This document shows positions 16,495-25,100 of a stretch of 31,237 bases of DNA, in pieces (within the stretch, counting starts at the first letter, position 1; each line of letters starts with the position of its first letter). The notes beneath the pieces were generated by a model. The model did no database searches. It had not been told where the DNA came from and was given only the letters and a program-made list of their open reading frames with translations. The stretch is from DASZTU01 sp035493835 (GTDB lineage: Bacteria; Pseudomonadota; Alphaproteobacteria; Rhizobiales; Devosiaceae), in the NCBI GenBank assembly GCA_035493835.1, contig DATJHO010000037.1, positions 1 to 31,237 of the forward strand, in the 5' to 3' direction. Made by a program: the position numbers and the translations under genes.

Positions 16495-17604
16495 TCAGGC
16501 GATCGCGATCTTCCGTCGCGTCATTTCGCCTTCGTCATATTCGTAGCCGAGACCCGGCGTCGTCGGCAGCGTGAAGCGGCCATCGACGGGCTCGGAGGGG
16601 TTCTTGAACACCGCGCTGGCCCGCTCCCAGCCATCTGCCAGCTCAACGGGCTTGGAGAGATGCATGATGGTGGAAAGCATGTGGATGTTGGCGAGATGCG
16701 CGATGCTTGGCTGCGTCTGGTGCGGCACCAGTTGCACGCCATGCGCGTGCGCAACTGCGGCGCACTGCATCAACCCGGTGATGCCGCCCATCTTGACGAT
16801 GTCGGGCTGCACCATGCGAACGCCCGCCTCGATCAGGTCGGTGACGCCCTGCACCGTATAGGTCTGCTCGCCTGCCGAAACGAGGATGTCGAGCCGCTGC
16901 GCCACCTCGCCCATCGCCTTGACGTGGTAGTGCTGCACCGGCTCCTCGAACCAGGTGTAGCCCAGGTCTTCGAGCGCTCTGCCGACGCGCATGGCGCCTC
17001 CGACCGAATAACCGTTATTGGCGTCGAACCCGAGCACGAAGTCGTCGCCCAGCAGCTTGCGCACCGCCTTGGCCTTGGCGATGTCGCCCGGAATATCGAC
17101 GTCGATCTTGGTGCGGTCGCCATCCCAGCGGATCTTTACCGCTGCTGGTTTTTCCTTGGCGACGCGCCTTTCGACGACCCTGACCGTCTCGTCGACGTTG
17201 CGCCAGGCGTTGCCGCCGATCGAGGCGTAGCAGGTGAGGCTGGTCCGCCAGGCGCCGCCGAGGAGCTTGTGCACCGGCTGCCCGAGGATCTTGCCCTTAA
17301 GGTCCCAGAGCGCGATGTCGACCGCCGCGAGCGCGCCGGCCAGCGCGCCATCCGGCCCGAGTTTCACCAGCTTGTGGAACAGCTTCTCCTGGATCACCGC
17401 TTGATCGAGCGGATCCTGGCCGATGAGGTCGGCGGCCATGTCGTGCTTGATGATGCCGAGCGAGGCAAGCCCGCCCTGCATCGGCGAGGCCTCGCCGAGG
17501 CCGAACAACCCCTCATCGGTTTCGATGCGGACCAGCGCCGCCTTCGAGCCCTTCTCCCCTTCTCCCCAGTTCAATTGAAAGGGTTCAACCTTGGTAATTT
17601 TCAC
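16495..17604 (-). CDS. Mandelate racemase/muconate lactonizing enzyme family protein (enolase superfamily)
   Basis: A 369-aa member of the enolase superfamily, mandelate-racemase-type subgroup. Metal ligands are D194 (GFDANNGY), E220 (WFEEP) and E246 (SAGEQTY). The His-Asp dyad is H295 (LVPHQTQ) with D268 (VQPDIVKMGG). The usual K-x-K acid/base motif reads K157-I-R159, so the second Lys is Arg. These features favour dehydration or epimerisation of an acid sugar over a dipeptide epimerase, which has a Lys in place of the dyad. The GTG at 17604 is chosen: AGAGGA lies upstream and translation begins at the first strand (KITKVEPF). An upstream in-frame start at 17658 adds unrelated residues. It is the first gene of the operon with the family-5 transporter. 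Mandelate racemase-type glucarate/galactarate dehydratases produce the substrate of KdgD, which is present at 1181-2098. Confidence 0.82.
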   Translation of the reverse strand: MKITKVEPFQLNWGEGEKGSKAALVRIETDEGLFGLGEASPMQGGLASLGIIKHDMAADLIGQDPLDQAVIQEKLFHKLVKLGPDGALAGALAAVDIALWDLKGKILGQPVHKLLGGAWRTSLTCYASIGGNAWRNVDETVRVVERRVAKEKPAAVKIRWDGDRTKIDVDIPGDIAKAKAVRKLLGDDFVLGFDANNGYSVGGAMRVGRALEDLGYTWFEEPVQHYHVKAMGEVAQRLDILVSAGEQTYTVQGVTDLIEAGVRMVQPDIVKMGGITGLMQCAAVAHAHGVQLVPHQTQPSIAHLANIHMLSTIMHLSKPVELADGWERASAVFKNPSEPVDGRFTLPTTPGLGYEYDEGEMTRRKIAIA

Positions 17605-17702
17605 AGCTGTTCCTCTTGTTTCATCGCCGCGATGTTGCGGCGAGCCTCCCCCGCGCAAGCGGCACGTGCCTCCGGGTTCAAACGGCCCGGTTAAAGCAGA
17701 AA

Positions 17703-17720
17703 AAAGGTAGCGCTACGTTT
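17703..17720. promoter_or_regulatory. Candidate LacI-family operator upstream of the enolase/Dpp operon
   Basis: AAAGGTAGCGCTACGTTT is an 18-bp palindrome with one mismatched pair and a perfect core GTAGCGCTAC (17707-17716). A central CG dyad in an 18-20 bp palindrome is characteristic of LacI-family operators. It is about 100 bp upstream of the GTG at 17604, at promoter distance. No LacI-family gene is in the window, so the regulator would be encoded elsewhere. Confidence 0.6.
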
Positions 17721-17810
17721 TGCCGCTGAACAGCCTCTGATTAACCTAATTTCCACGAAACATGACACTGCCGTTAGGCTCATGACAGGCAGTGGACCTC
17801 CGTTCGCTAA

Positions 17811-18017
17811 TGGCGCCAGATGCTGGTGGTCGGGGCTATGGCCGTCATCCGCCACGCCGAGCGTCACGGCACGATAGGGGCCTGGCTTATGCAAGTGCTG
17901 CCCGGGAGATCGACCAAGATTGCCGCGGTGGCGGAGGCCAACAAGACTGCCCGCCTGGTCTGGGCGATGATGACCAGCGGCGAGCGCTACCGTGAGCGGT
18001 CTGTCGCGGCGGTGTAG
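17811..18017 (+). pseudogene. IS110-family transposase remnant (C-terminal fragment)
   Basis: Sixty-eight codons read WRQMLVVGAMAVIRHAERHG, then a spacer, then KIAAVAEANKTARLVWAMMTSGERYRE. This is the end of the C-terminal transposase_20 region of IS110-type transposases (LLVVGA.AV.R, then VA.ANK.AR..WA...G..YR). A stop codon (TAA, 17808-17810) is immediately upstream in frame, and no catalytic DEDD domain is found, so only the tail remains and it is not functional. It lies between the enolase/Dpp operon and the molybdenum oxidoreductase genes. This fragment and its flanks occupy the 575-bp gap 17605-18179. No terminal repeats could be defined. Confidence 0.7.
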
Positions 18018-18110
18018 CGATCAGGCGACCCAAGTGCGGCGCCGATGATGTTGGGAAGCGCGGATAGAAGACCGAGCAGCAACTCGAGCCTCGCAGCAGC
18101 TCTGCTCGAC

Positions 18111-18150
18111 AAAAAGGCCGCCAGGCAGTCCGGGCGGTTGCCCGGGCTGC
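18111..18150 (-). terminator. Rho-independent-like terminator of the molybdenum oxidoreductase operon
   Basis: An 11-bp stem (18125-18135 with 18140-18150, one G-T pair, GGTT loop) lies 30 bp past the stop of the large-subunit gene. On the minus strand it is followed after about nine bases by TTTTT (18115-18111). The distance from stem to T-tract is longer than ideal, but position and stability fit a terminator. Confidence 0.6.
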
Positions 18151-18179
18151 TGACGCTTCGTGAACCTGGCGCTGCTGCG

Positions 18180-20492
18180 TCAGCTCGCGCCGCTGATTGC
18201 GGCCTTGACCCGTTCGGGGCGGAACGGTGTTCGCCGCAGGCGCACGCCGACGGCATCGAAGACGGCGTTGCTGATGACGGCCGCCGTCGGACAGGTCGAG
18301 GGTTCGCCCGCGCCGTAAGACGGGTATTGAGGGGTGTTGTTGACCAGGACAATCTCGATCTCGTCCGGTATCTCCTCGAAGCGCAGGATCGGATAGCCCT
18401 GCCAGTCGCGGCTGGTGACGTGGGCCCGGTCGAACGTCACCTCCTCGTGCAGCGTCCGGCTAAGGGACTGGACGATGTTGCCCTCGATCTGGTTCTTGAT
18501 CCCGTCGGGATTGATGACGAGGCCGCAATCGTGGGCGACGACCACACGCTTGACCCGGATTTCACCGGTGTCACGATCGACCGTGATATCGGCGATGGTG
18601 GCGACGCGGGCATCATCGCGATTGACCCACGCGACGCCGCGGCCCTTGGCGAGGTTTCCCTGCTGCGGTTTGGCAGGCGAGGGACGGCTTTCCCAGCCAT
18701 AGGCGTCGGCGGCGGCGCGCAGGACGTCTATGGCGCGCTGATCGGTGAGATATCTCAGGCGGAAGGACAGCGGATCCTGGTTGGCCGCGGCGGCTAGCTC
18801 ATCGAGGAAGGCCTCCATCGCGTAGGTGGTTTCGAACTGGGCAGGAGACCGCAGCCATGACGTCATCATGCCGACACGGCCCTCGCCATGGACGGAGACA
18901 TCGGCATTGGCGAAGGAATAGGCATAGGTGATCGCCGGCCCGCCCAGACCGATGCTGCCGATGGTCGGAAATCCCCCAACCTCTTCCACCGCGATCAGGC
19001 GCGTGTCCGAGGTGGTCGGCACCCACATGTGGTGGCGCCAGGCGGTGACGTTCCCGTCCTTATCCAGGGCGCCGGTTAGGTCCTGTACGATGGCGGGACC
19101 CTTTGGTTCCCAACCGTGCTCGTCCCAGCGCATCCACTGGACCCGCACCGGACGGCCGACTGCCTGCGACATCACCGCGGCATCGGCGATGACATGATCC
19201 AGCCCGTTCCGTCCGTAGGCGCCGGACGCCTCGTACCAGTTGAACTCGATCTGGTCGACCGCGAGCCCCAGCAGCGTGGCCATATCACCACGGGTCTCGT
19301 GCGGCATCTGCGTCCCGACCCAGAACGTCGCACCGTCCTTTTTAACATCGGCGATCGCGCAGGAAGGGCCGATGCTGCCGTGCATCTGGAAAGGCGTCTC
19401 GTAGGTGGCTTGCAGTGTCTTGGCCGCGAAGGGCAGGGCCATGTCGACCGAGCCCTGGGCTGCCACCGACGTATTGCCACCCACCGTCTTGCGAAGCGTG
19501 TCCCAGATTTCCTCCTGGGGAGGCAACCCCTGCCAGTCGGACCATTTTGCCTGTCCGGCCGTGGGGCCCTGGGGGTCTAGGTTCGATCCGAGCTTGTCGG
19601 CCGCCTGTATGGCCGCCCATTGGGTCTCGGCGACGACGCCGAGGAAGTTGCCGCGGCGGACCACCTGCACGAAACCGGGAATGTCCTTGAGACCTGTCTC
19701 GTCGACACTGACAAGCTGAGCGCCAATGCCGAAGGGACGCACCACGCGCCCATGCAACATCCCATCCACCTTGACGTCGTGGATGTAGGTCAGCTGGCCG
19801 GTGACCTTGCCCGGAATGTCCTTCCGCCGAACTGACTGGCCGACGACCGTATAGGTAGAGGGGTCCTTGACCGGCGCGCTGGGCGCGACATTCATGTCAA
19901 AGCCCGTGCCGGTGGCCCCGATGTCGATATCGAGGCGCTTGCCGCCGACGAGCTCGCCATAGGTGATCGACTGGCTAGGATTGCCGATTTCGGAAATCTT
20001 GCCGTTCTTGGCCAGGAGCTGCTGGGCCGGCAATTTGAAGTGGTCGGCGCCGAGATCGAGCAGCGCCTTGCGGGCCGCGGCCGCGGCGTGGCGGATCTGC
20101 GGTCCGGCATAACGCACGCTCATGCTGCCATAGGTCGGCCCCTGGTCGACGGTCAGGGAGGTTGTCCCCATGACGACATCGAGCTGGTCGATGGGCAATT
20201 CCAGTTCTTCGGCAGCGATCTGGGCGAGGGCCGTCTCGAGGCCGGTCCCCACCTCGACCTTTCCGGTGAACAGGGTGGCGGTGTTGTCCGGGTTTATGGC
20301 GAGCCACGCATAGAGCTTGCCGGCGTCGGGCGAGGCAAACGAAGCTGCGGCGGACGCCGGCTGGGCTGCCGCCGCGGCGGCGGGACGAACGAAGGCGAAG
20401 GCGACCACGAGTCCGGCCGCGCCCTTGAGGAACGAGCGGCGGTCAGGTCCAGCGCTGTCAGGCCGGTGCAAGTCTTCAGGACGCGTGTTCAT
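18180..20492 (-). CDS. Molybdopterin-binding large subunit of an IorB-type oxidoreductase (xanthine oxidase family)
   Basis: A 770-aa catalytic subunit of the isoquinoline 1-oxidoreductase/aldehyde dehydrogenase group, which hydroxylates N-heterocycles or oxidises aldehydes at a molybdenum-cytosine-dinucleotide centre. The N-terminus has a Tat motif (DRRSFLK at 17-23, then GAAGLVVAFAFV), as in IorB. Family segments include FTGKVEVGTGLETALAQIAAEEL, GPTYGSMSVRYAG, the NWYEASGAYGRNG Mo-cofactor region and the catalytic glutamate E730 in GAGEPSTCPTAAV. The start at 20492 overlaps the 2Fe-2S subunit stop (ATGA). A longer in-frame start at 20564 would overlap more and hide the Tat signal. No FAD subunit, cytochrome subunit or XdhC-type maturation gene is adjacent. 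The substrate is unknown. Confidence 0.88.
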   Translation of the reverse strand: MNTRPEDLHRPDSAGPDRRSFLKGAAGLVVAFAFVRPAAAAAAQPASAAASFASPDAGKLYAWLAINPDNTATLFTGKVEVGTGLETALAQIAAEELELPIDQLDVVMGTTSLTVDQGPTYGSMSVRYAGPQIRHAAAAARKALLDLGADHFKLPAQQLLAKNGKISEIGNPSQSITYGELVGGKRLDIDIGATGTGFDMNVAPSAPVKDPSTYTVVGQSVRRKDIPGKVTGQLTYIHDVKVDGMLHGRVVRPFGIGAQLVSVDETGLKDIPGFVQVVRRGNFLGVVAETQWAAIQAADKLGSNLDPQGPTAGQAKWSDWQGLPPQEEIWDTLRKTVGGNTSVAAQGSVDMALPFAAKTLQATYETPFQMHGSIGPSCAIADVKKDGATFWVGTQMPHETRGDMATLLGLAVDQIEFNWYEASGAYGRNGLDHVIADAAVMSQAVGRPVRVQWMRWDEHGWEPKGPAIVQDLTGALDKDGNVTAWRHHMWVPTTSDTRLIAVEEVGGFPTIGSIGLGGPAITYAYSFANADVSVHGEGRVGMMTSWLRSPAQFETTYAMEAFLDELAAAANQDPLSFRLRYLTDQRAIDVLRAAADAYGWESRPSPAKPQQGNLAKGRGVAWVNRDDARVATIADITVDRDTGEIRVKRVVVAHDCGLVINPDGIKNQIEGNIVQSLSRTLHEEVTFDRAHVTSRDWQGYPILRFEEIPDEIEIVLVNNTPQYPSYGAGEPSTCPTAAVISNAVFDAVGVRLRRTPFRPERVKAAISGAS

Positions 20493-20971
20493 CCCTGGGC
20501 TCCTTCCTGCATGGCCTGCGCAGCGCGCTGGACGGCGCGCACGATGCGCATGTGCGTGCCGCAACGACAGAGATTGTCGTTCAGCGCCCCGATGATCTGG
20601 TCACGGGTCGGATGGGGGTTGGTGTCGAGGAAGGCCTTGGCCACCATGATCATGCCGTTGATGCAATAGCCGCATTGCACGGCCTGCTCGTCGATAAAGG
20701 CCTGCTGCACGGGATGGGGATGCTCGGTCGTCCCCAGGCCCTCCAGCGTGGTTACCTTGGACGCCCCCACACTTGACAGTGGCATCACGCAGGACCGAGT
20801 GGCAGCGCCATCGATGATCACCGTGCAGGCCCCGCATTGGGCGAGGCCGCAGCCGAACTTGGGTCCATGCAGCCCGAGATTGTCCCTCAGGGCATAAAGC
20901 AGCATGCTATCGGGATCGGCATCGATCGCGTGATCCTGGCCATTGACGTTGATGGTGATTGATTGCGGCAT
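20489..20971 (-). CDS. (2Fe-2S)-binding small subunit of the IorA type
   Basis: The electron-transfer subunit of the molybdenum hydroxylase, 160 aa. Two clusters are visible: a plant-ferredoxin-like one with C41, C46, C49 and C61 (GCGLAQCGAC...C), and the alpha-helical one with C100, C103, C135 and C137 (QCGYC...LCRCGTH). It has no signal of its own and would be exported with the Tat-tagged large subunit. The start at 20971 has GGAGGA upstream. The in-frame start at 21085 would add 38 residues (Cys- and Arg-rich, no family match). It is the first gene of the two-gene operon. Spacing and overlap (ATGA) with the large subunit indicate coupled translation. Confidence 0.9.
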   Translation of the reverse strand: MPQSITINVNGQDHAIDADPDSMLLYALRDNLGLHGPKFGCGLAQCGACTVIIDGAATRSCVMPLSSVGASKVTTLEGLGTTEHPHPVQQAFIDEQAVQCGYCINGMIMVAKAFLDTNPHPTRDQIIGALNDNLCRCGTHMRIVRAVQRAAQAMQEGAQG

Positions 20972-21143
20972 GAGCGTCCTCCGAACTTCCTGCGTCGCGA
21001 GCCGGCAGCAACAACTAGACCGGCATTCGCGCGGGGGTCGGCCGAAGGCCGCATTGCGCAAGAGCGAAACTGCGTTGGACTGCACGAGCTTCAGCCGTAG
21101 CGCACGAAGCCGACGCGGACTAGGTGCGCTAACCTACACAGAG

Positions 21144-21161
21144 TTGTGAGCTTGCTCACAA
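21144..21161. promoter_or_regulatory. Palindrome matching the CRP-type consensus TGTGA-N6-TCACA
   Basis: TTGTGAGCTTGCTCACAA has 8-bp perfect arms around two bases and contains the exact core TGTGA-N6-TCACA of CRP/FNR superfamily sites. The outer half also resembles a lac operator. It lies in the 274-bp gap between the response-regulator stop (21246) and the 2Fe-2S subunit start (20971), 173 bp upstream of that gene. It probably controls the oxidoreductase operon. The regulator is not identified. Confidence 0.6.
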
Positions 21162-21245
21162 GTGCAGGAGGGCGGGATTACGGGCTGTGGGCCTGCTGCT
21201 TCTTGAGTGCCGCGCGAGGCAGGGCAGGAGAGCAGTTTGCTGGGA

Positions 21246-22169
21246 CTAGCGGTCGCCATGCGAACTCAGCGCCTGCGTGGCCCTGATGGCGGCGGAGGCG
21301 CGGTTTTCGACGCCAAGCTTGGTGTAGATCTGCTCGAGGTGCTTGTTCACCGTGCGGGGGCTCAGCCCCAGGATATCGCCGACATCGCGGTTCGACTTGC
21401 CTTGGGCAATCCACAGCAGCACCTCGCTTTCGCGCAAGGTCAACGCGAAATGCTGGCGTAGCACGGTCTCGGGCGCCGACACCTTTTCGGCAGACAGGCG
21501 GAAAAGGTATTCGCCGGGGCCGATGGCGCCGAGGCAGGCGAGCTGCAGCGCTTCGCCTCCATTGCCCGCGGTTTCCGATGACTTGCCGGCGAGCCGACTC
21601 ATGCCGCCTTCGCGTGTGGCCCAGTCCCGCACGTGGTCGGCGATCGAGCTGAGAACGTCGTTCTCCGAACTCAGCAATCTTCTGGCCTGCGGCGTCGTCC
21701 AGAGCACGCCGCCGGCTTCCGATAGGGCCAGCAAATGGCGGCCGGTTGCGTCGAGGGCAATGCGCACGCTTTGGGCGTTGCGGGCATTGGCGAGGTGGAC
21801 CCGGATGCGCGCGCGCAATTCATCGAGGTCGATGGGTTTGGTCAGATAATCGACGCCCCCCGAATTGAGCGCGTGCACGACGTGCTCGGTTTCGGTCAGG
21901 CCGGTCATGAAGATCACGGGGACATGGGCGAGGTCGGGCATGGCCTTGAGCTGCCGGCAAGTCTCGAAGCCGTCCATGTTCGGCATCACCGCGTCCATGA
22001 GAACGAGGTCGGGCGTGATGCGCCGGGCGATGCTCAGCGCTGCCTGGCCGCTGGCTGCGACCAGCACGGTGCGACCGTCTGCTTCGAGCGCTTCGGTCAG
22101 GAATCCCAGCGATTCAGGCGAGTCGTCGACGACCAGCAGCGTGTCGCGCGTTTGGGGGGCGTCACTCAT
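21246..22169 (-). CDS. Two-component response regulator, receiver plus LuxR-type HTH
   Basis: A 307-aa transcription regulator. The receiver has the acidic pair in VVDDSPE, phospho-acceptor D59 (LVLMDAVMPNMDG), T89 (IFMTG) and K111 (YLTKP). A central linker of about 100 residues follows (SVRIALDATGRHLLALSEAG...WTTPQARRLL), which looks like a degenerate PAS-type or RsbW-like segment. The C-terminal LuxR helix-turn-helix (LTLRESEVLLWIAQGKSNRDVGDILGLSPRTVNKHLEQIY) completes it. The ATG at 22169 is used. The gene overlaps the end of the hybrid kinase by eight bases, so the pair is co-translated and this is almost certainly the kinase's cognate regulator. The natural target is the divergent urt operon, through a site such as 25771-25786. 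Confidence 0.9.
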   Translation of the reverse strand: MSDAPQTRDTLLVVDDSPESLGFLTEALEADGRTVLVAASGQAALSIARRITPDLVLMDAVMPNMDGFETCRQLKAMPDLAHVPVIFMTGLTETEHVVHALNSGGVDYLTKPIDLDELRARIRVHLANARNAQSVRIALDATGRHLLALSEAGGVLWTTPQARRLLSSENDVLSSIADHVRDWATREGGMSRLAGKSSETAGNGGEALQLACLGAIGPGEYLFRLSAEKVSAPETVLRQHFALTLRESEVLLWIAQGKSNRDVGDILGLSPRTVNKHLEQIYTKLGVENRASAAIRATQALSSHGDR

Positions 22170-25100
22170 GCTCGGCCGCTCCATCGAGGATTTTCGCATA
22201 ACCTTCAAAATCGAACGCTTGCATTCGCGCTCTCAGCAGGTCGACCAGGGGGAGATGCGCCGGCTCCATCGCGACCTCGGCGAGCTTGGCTTCGATGCCG
22301 CGCACATGACCGATCTCGCCCAGGCTCCTGAGTTCGCTGAGCGCAGCCGGGCTGGGGAGGACGATGGCCGCAGAGGCGGCGCGGTCGGCGTCGGCCGGCT
22401 TTCCGTCCGCCTCGATCCATTCGAGCCCGAGATGCGCCACTAGCTTCTCGAAGACCTGCCGGACGTCGAACGGCTTGGTGATGGTGTCGTTATGCCCGGC
22501 GTCGGCATTGGCGGCGGCGGAGCCGTCCCCGATATTGGCCGAGAGCATGATGATCGGCGCCGTTCGGCCGGTGGCCCGCAGGCGCCGCGCCAGATCCCAG
22601 CCATTCATGCCCGGCATCAGGATGTCGACGAAATAGAGGTCGGGCGAGATGGCGTCGATCAGCGTGAGGCAGTGGGGCGCGTCATTGGCGGTCAGAACAA
22701 TGAAGCCGAGCGGCTGCAGCAGTTCTCGCATCAGTTCGCGATGATCGGCGTTGTCGTCGACCACGACAATGGTGCGGCGCGGTCCCGCATATCCTCCGAC
22801 CGCGCGATCCTGACCAGCGCGGGGCGCAGGGCGGTCGACGCGCCCAAGCATCAGCCGGATGCGGAAAATTGAACCCTTGCCCAGTTCGCTCTCGACCGCA
22901 ATGTCGCCGCCCAGCGTTTCGCTCAGCAGCTTGGTGATGGTCAGGCCCAGCCCCAGGCCAGGCGACATGCGGTTGCGCTCCGCACGGCCCCGGACGAATG
23001 GCTCAAAAACCTGGCCGATTTCCTCGGCTTCTATTCCGGTGCCGGTGTCGCGCACGGTGAAGGTTGCAACCTGCGAACGATAGCCTACCTCGAAGTCGAT
23101 CCGTCCGGCGTCGGTATATTTGATGGCGTTCGAGAGAAGGTTCACGAGAATCTGCCGCAGGCGCTTCTCATCGGTACGCACGTGGGGGGGCAGTTCGGCC
23201 ACGCGGGCGTGATGGAACGCGACGCCCTTGGCTTCGGCCTGCAGCCGGAACATGTCGACGAGCTGGTCCAGGAAATCGTGGATGTTGATTTCGTTGGAAT
23301 AGACCTGCAGCCGCCCGGCTTCGATCCGCGAGATGTCGAGCAGGCCGTCGATCAGGCCGGAGAGATGCTCGGCGCTGCGGCGGATGGTCTTGATCGCGGA
23401 TTGGCGTTTGGGCGGAATCGTCTCGTCGCGCTCGAGGATCTGCGCATAGCCGAGCACGGCGTTGAGGGGGGTGCGCAATTCGTGGCTGAGGCCAACGACG
23501 TAGCGGCTCTTGGCGCGGTTGGCGGCCTCGGCGTCTTCTTTCGCCTTTTGGAGGGCGGCGTCGGTGCGGTTGTGCGCACCGATTTCCTTGAGCAGCAGCG
23601 TCGTCTGCCGCGAGCTTTCTTCTTCGGCAACCCGGCGGCTGTCATGAGCGAGGACGAGGTACCAGCAGGCGATGCCGGTCGCGACGGAAAAGACGAAGAA
23701 CACCACGGCAATGGTGCCGCCGACGACGTCCGCCGATCCCGGGGAGGCGCGCTGCGCGAACTCATAGATGAGGAACAGGATCAGGCCCAGAAGCGCCAGC
23801 GCCAGCGTGACGGCGATGCCGTAGCGGCCGAGCCGGCTCGAGAGCCTGTCGACCGCCCATTCCGGAAGGAGCTGTGCAGCGACTGCCGCCGTCTGCGCCC
23901 GCAGATGGGCATGTGGTTTGCACAGATCATGACAGCGCGCATCGAGAGAGCAGCAAAGCGAGCAGATCGGCGCGGCATAGGCAGGGCACCAGGCCATGTC
24001 CTCCGGCTCGAACGGGTGCTGGCAGATGGAGCAGGTGATGCTCTTTTCGTTCGCCCACGCCTTTCGAGGTTTTCGCGCCAGGTAGTATTTTCCTTTGGTG
24101 GCCCAGGCGATTGTCGGCGAGGCGATACCGGCGATAAGCAGTGCGATGAACGGCGCCAGCGCGGCGAGCTGCGCGCCGAACAACCCGGCTTGGGCGAGCA
24201 GCGCGACCGCCGCCGAAAGCGTCATCGAGCCGAGGCCGACCGGGTTGATGTCGTAGAGATGGGCGCGCTTGAACTCGATGCCCGGCGGCGCCAGGCCGAG
24301 CGGCTTGTTGATGAAGAGATCGGCCGAAATGGTGCAGAGCCACGCCATCGCGATGATCGAGAAGATCGAGAGCGTCTCCTCGAGCACCCGGTAAATGCCG
24401 AGCTCCATCAAGAGCAGCGCGATCGCAACATTGAACAGCAGCCAGATCACGCGGCCGGGGTGGCTGTGGGTCAGCCGTGAAAAGAAGTTCGACCATGCGA
24501 GAGACCCGGCATAGGCGTTCATCACGTTGATCTTCAGCTGCGACACGACGACAAAGACCGCCATCAGCACCAGCGCGACTGTCGGCCAGGGCAGCACATA
24601 GCCGAAGGCGACGGCGTACATCTGCCCGGGCTGCCCGGCGCGATCGGCGGGAATGCCGGAGGTCAGCGCCACCACCGCGAGGAACGAGCCCGCCAACAAC
24701 TTTGGGGCGCCCATCACCACCCAACCGGCGCCGGCGAGGAAAACGGCAAGGTGATGGTGTTTCTTTTCCCCGACCTCGGCCGGCAGGAAGCGCAGGAAGT
24801 CGACCTGCTCCCCGATCTGGGTCATCAATGCGAGGATGACCGCTGAGGCGGCGCCGAATTTGGCGAGGTCGAACGGCGCCATCGTTCCCGGCGGCCCGGA
24901 AACCTCGCCGATCCCGGCAAAGGCGCGCCAAAGATCGACCTTGCCCCAATCGGCAAAGGCGATGAACACCAGCGGCAGGATGTTCAGGACGATCCAGACC
25001 GGCTGGGTCAGGATCTGGAACCGGCTGATCAGCCTGACGCCGTGCGTGACCAGGGGGATCACAGCCACGGCGCTCACCACGTAGCCCAGCCAGAGCGGCA

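Noticed and set aside
16495..17604. Assignment of the enolase-superfamily protein as a dipeptide epimerase because of the neighbouring Dpp-type transporter
   Set aside because: Dipeptide epimerases have a Lys at the end of the barrel, whereas here a His-Asp dyad (H295, D268) of the mandelate racemase type is present.
16468..17694. Long open frame (about 400 codons) on the plus strand opposite the enolase-superfamily gene
   Set aside because: It mirrors a well-supported enzyme gene, has no recognisable motif and is rich in Arg/His/Asp, as expected for an antisense frame in GC-rich DNA.
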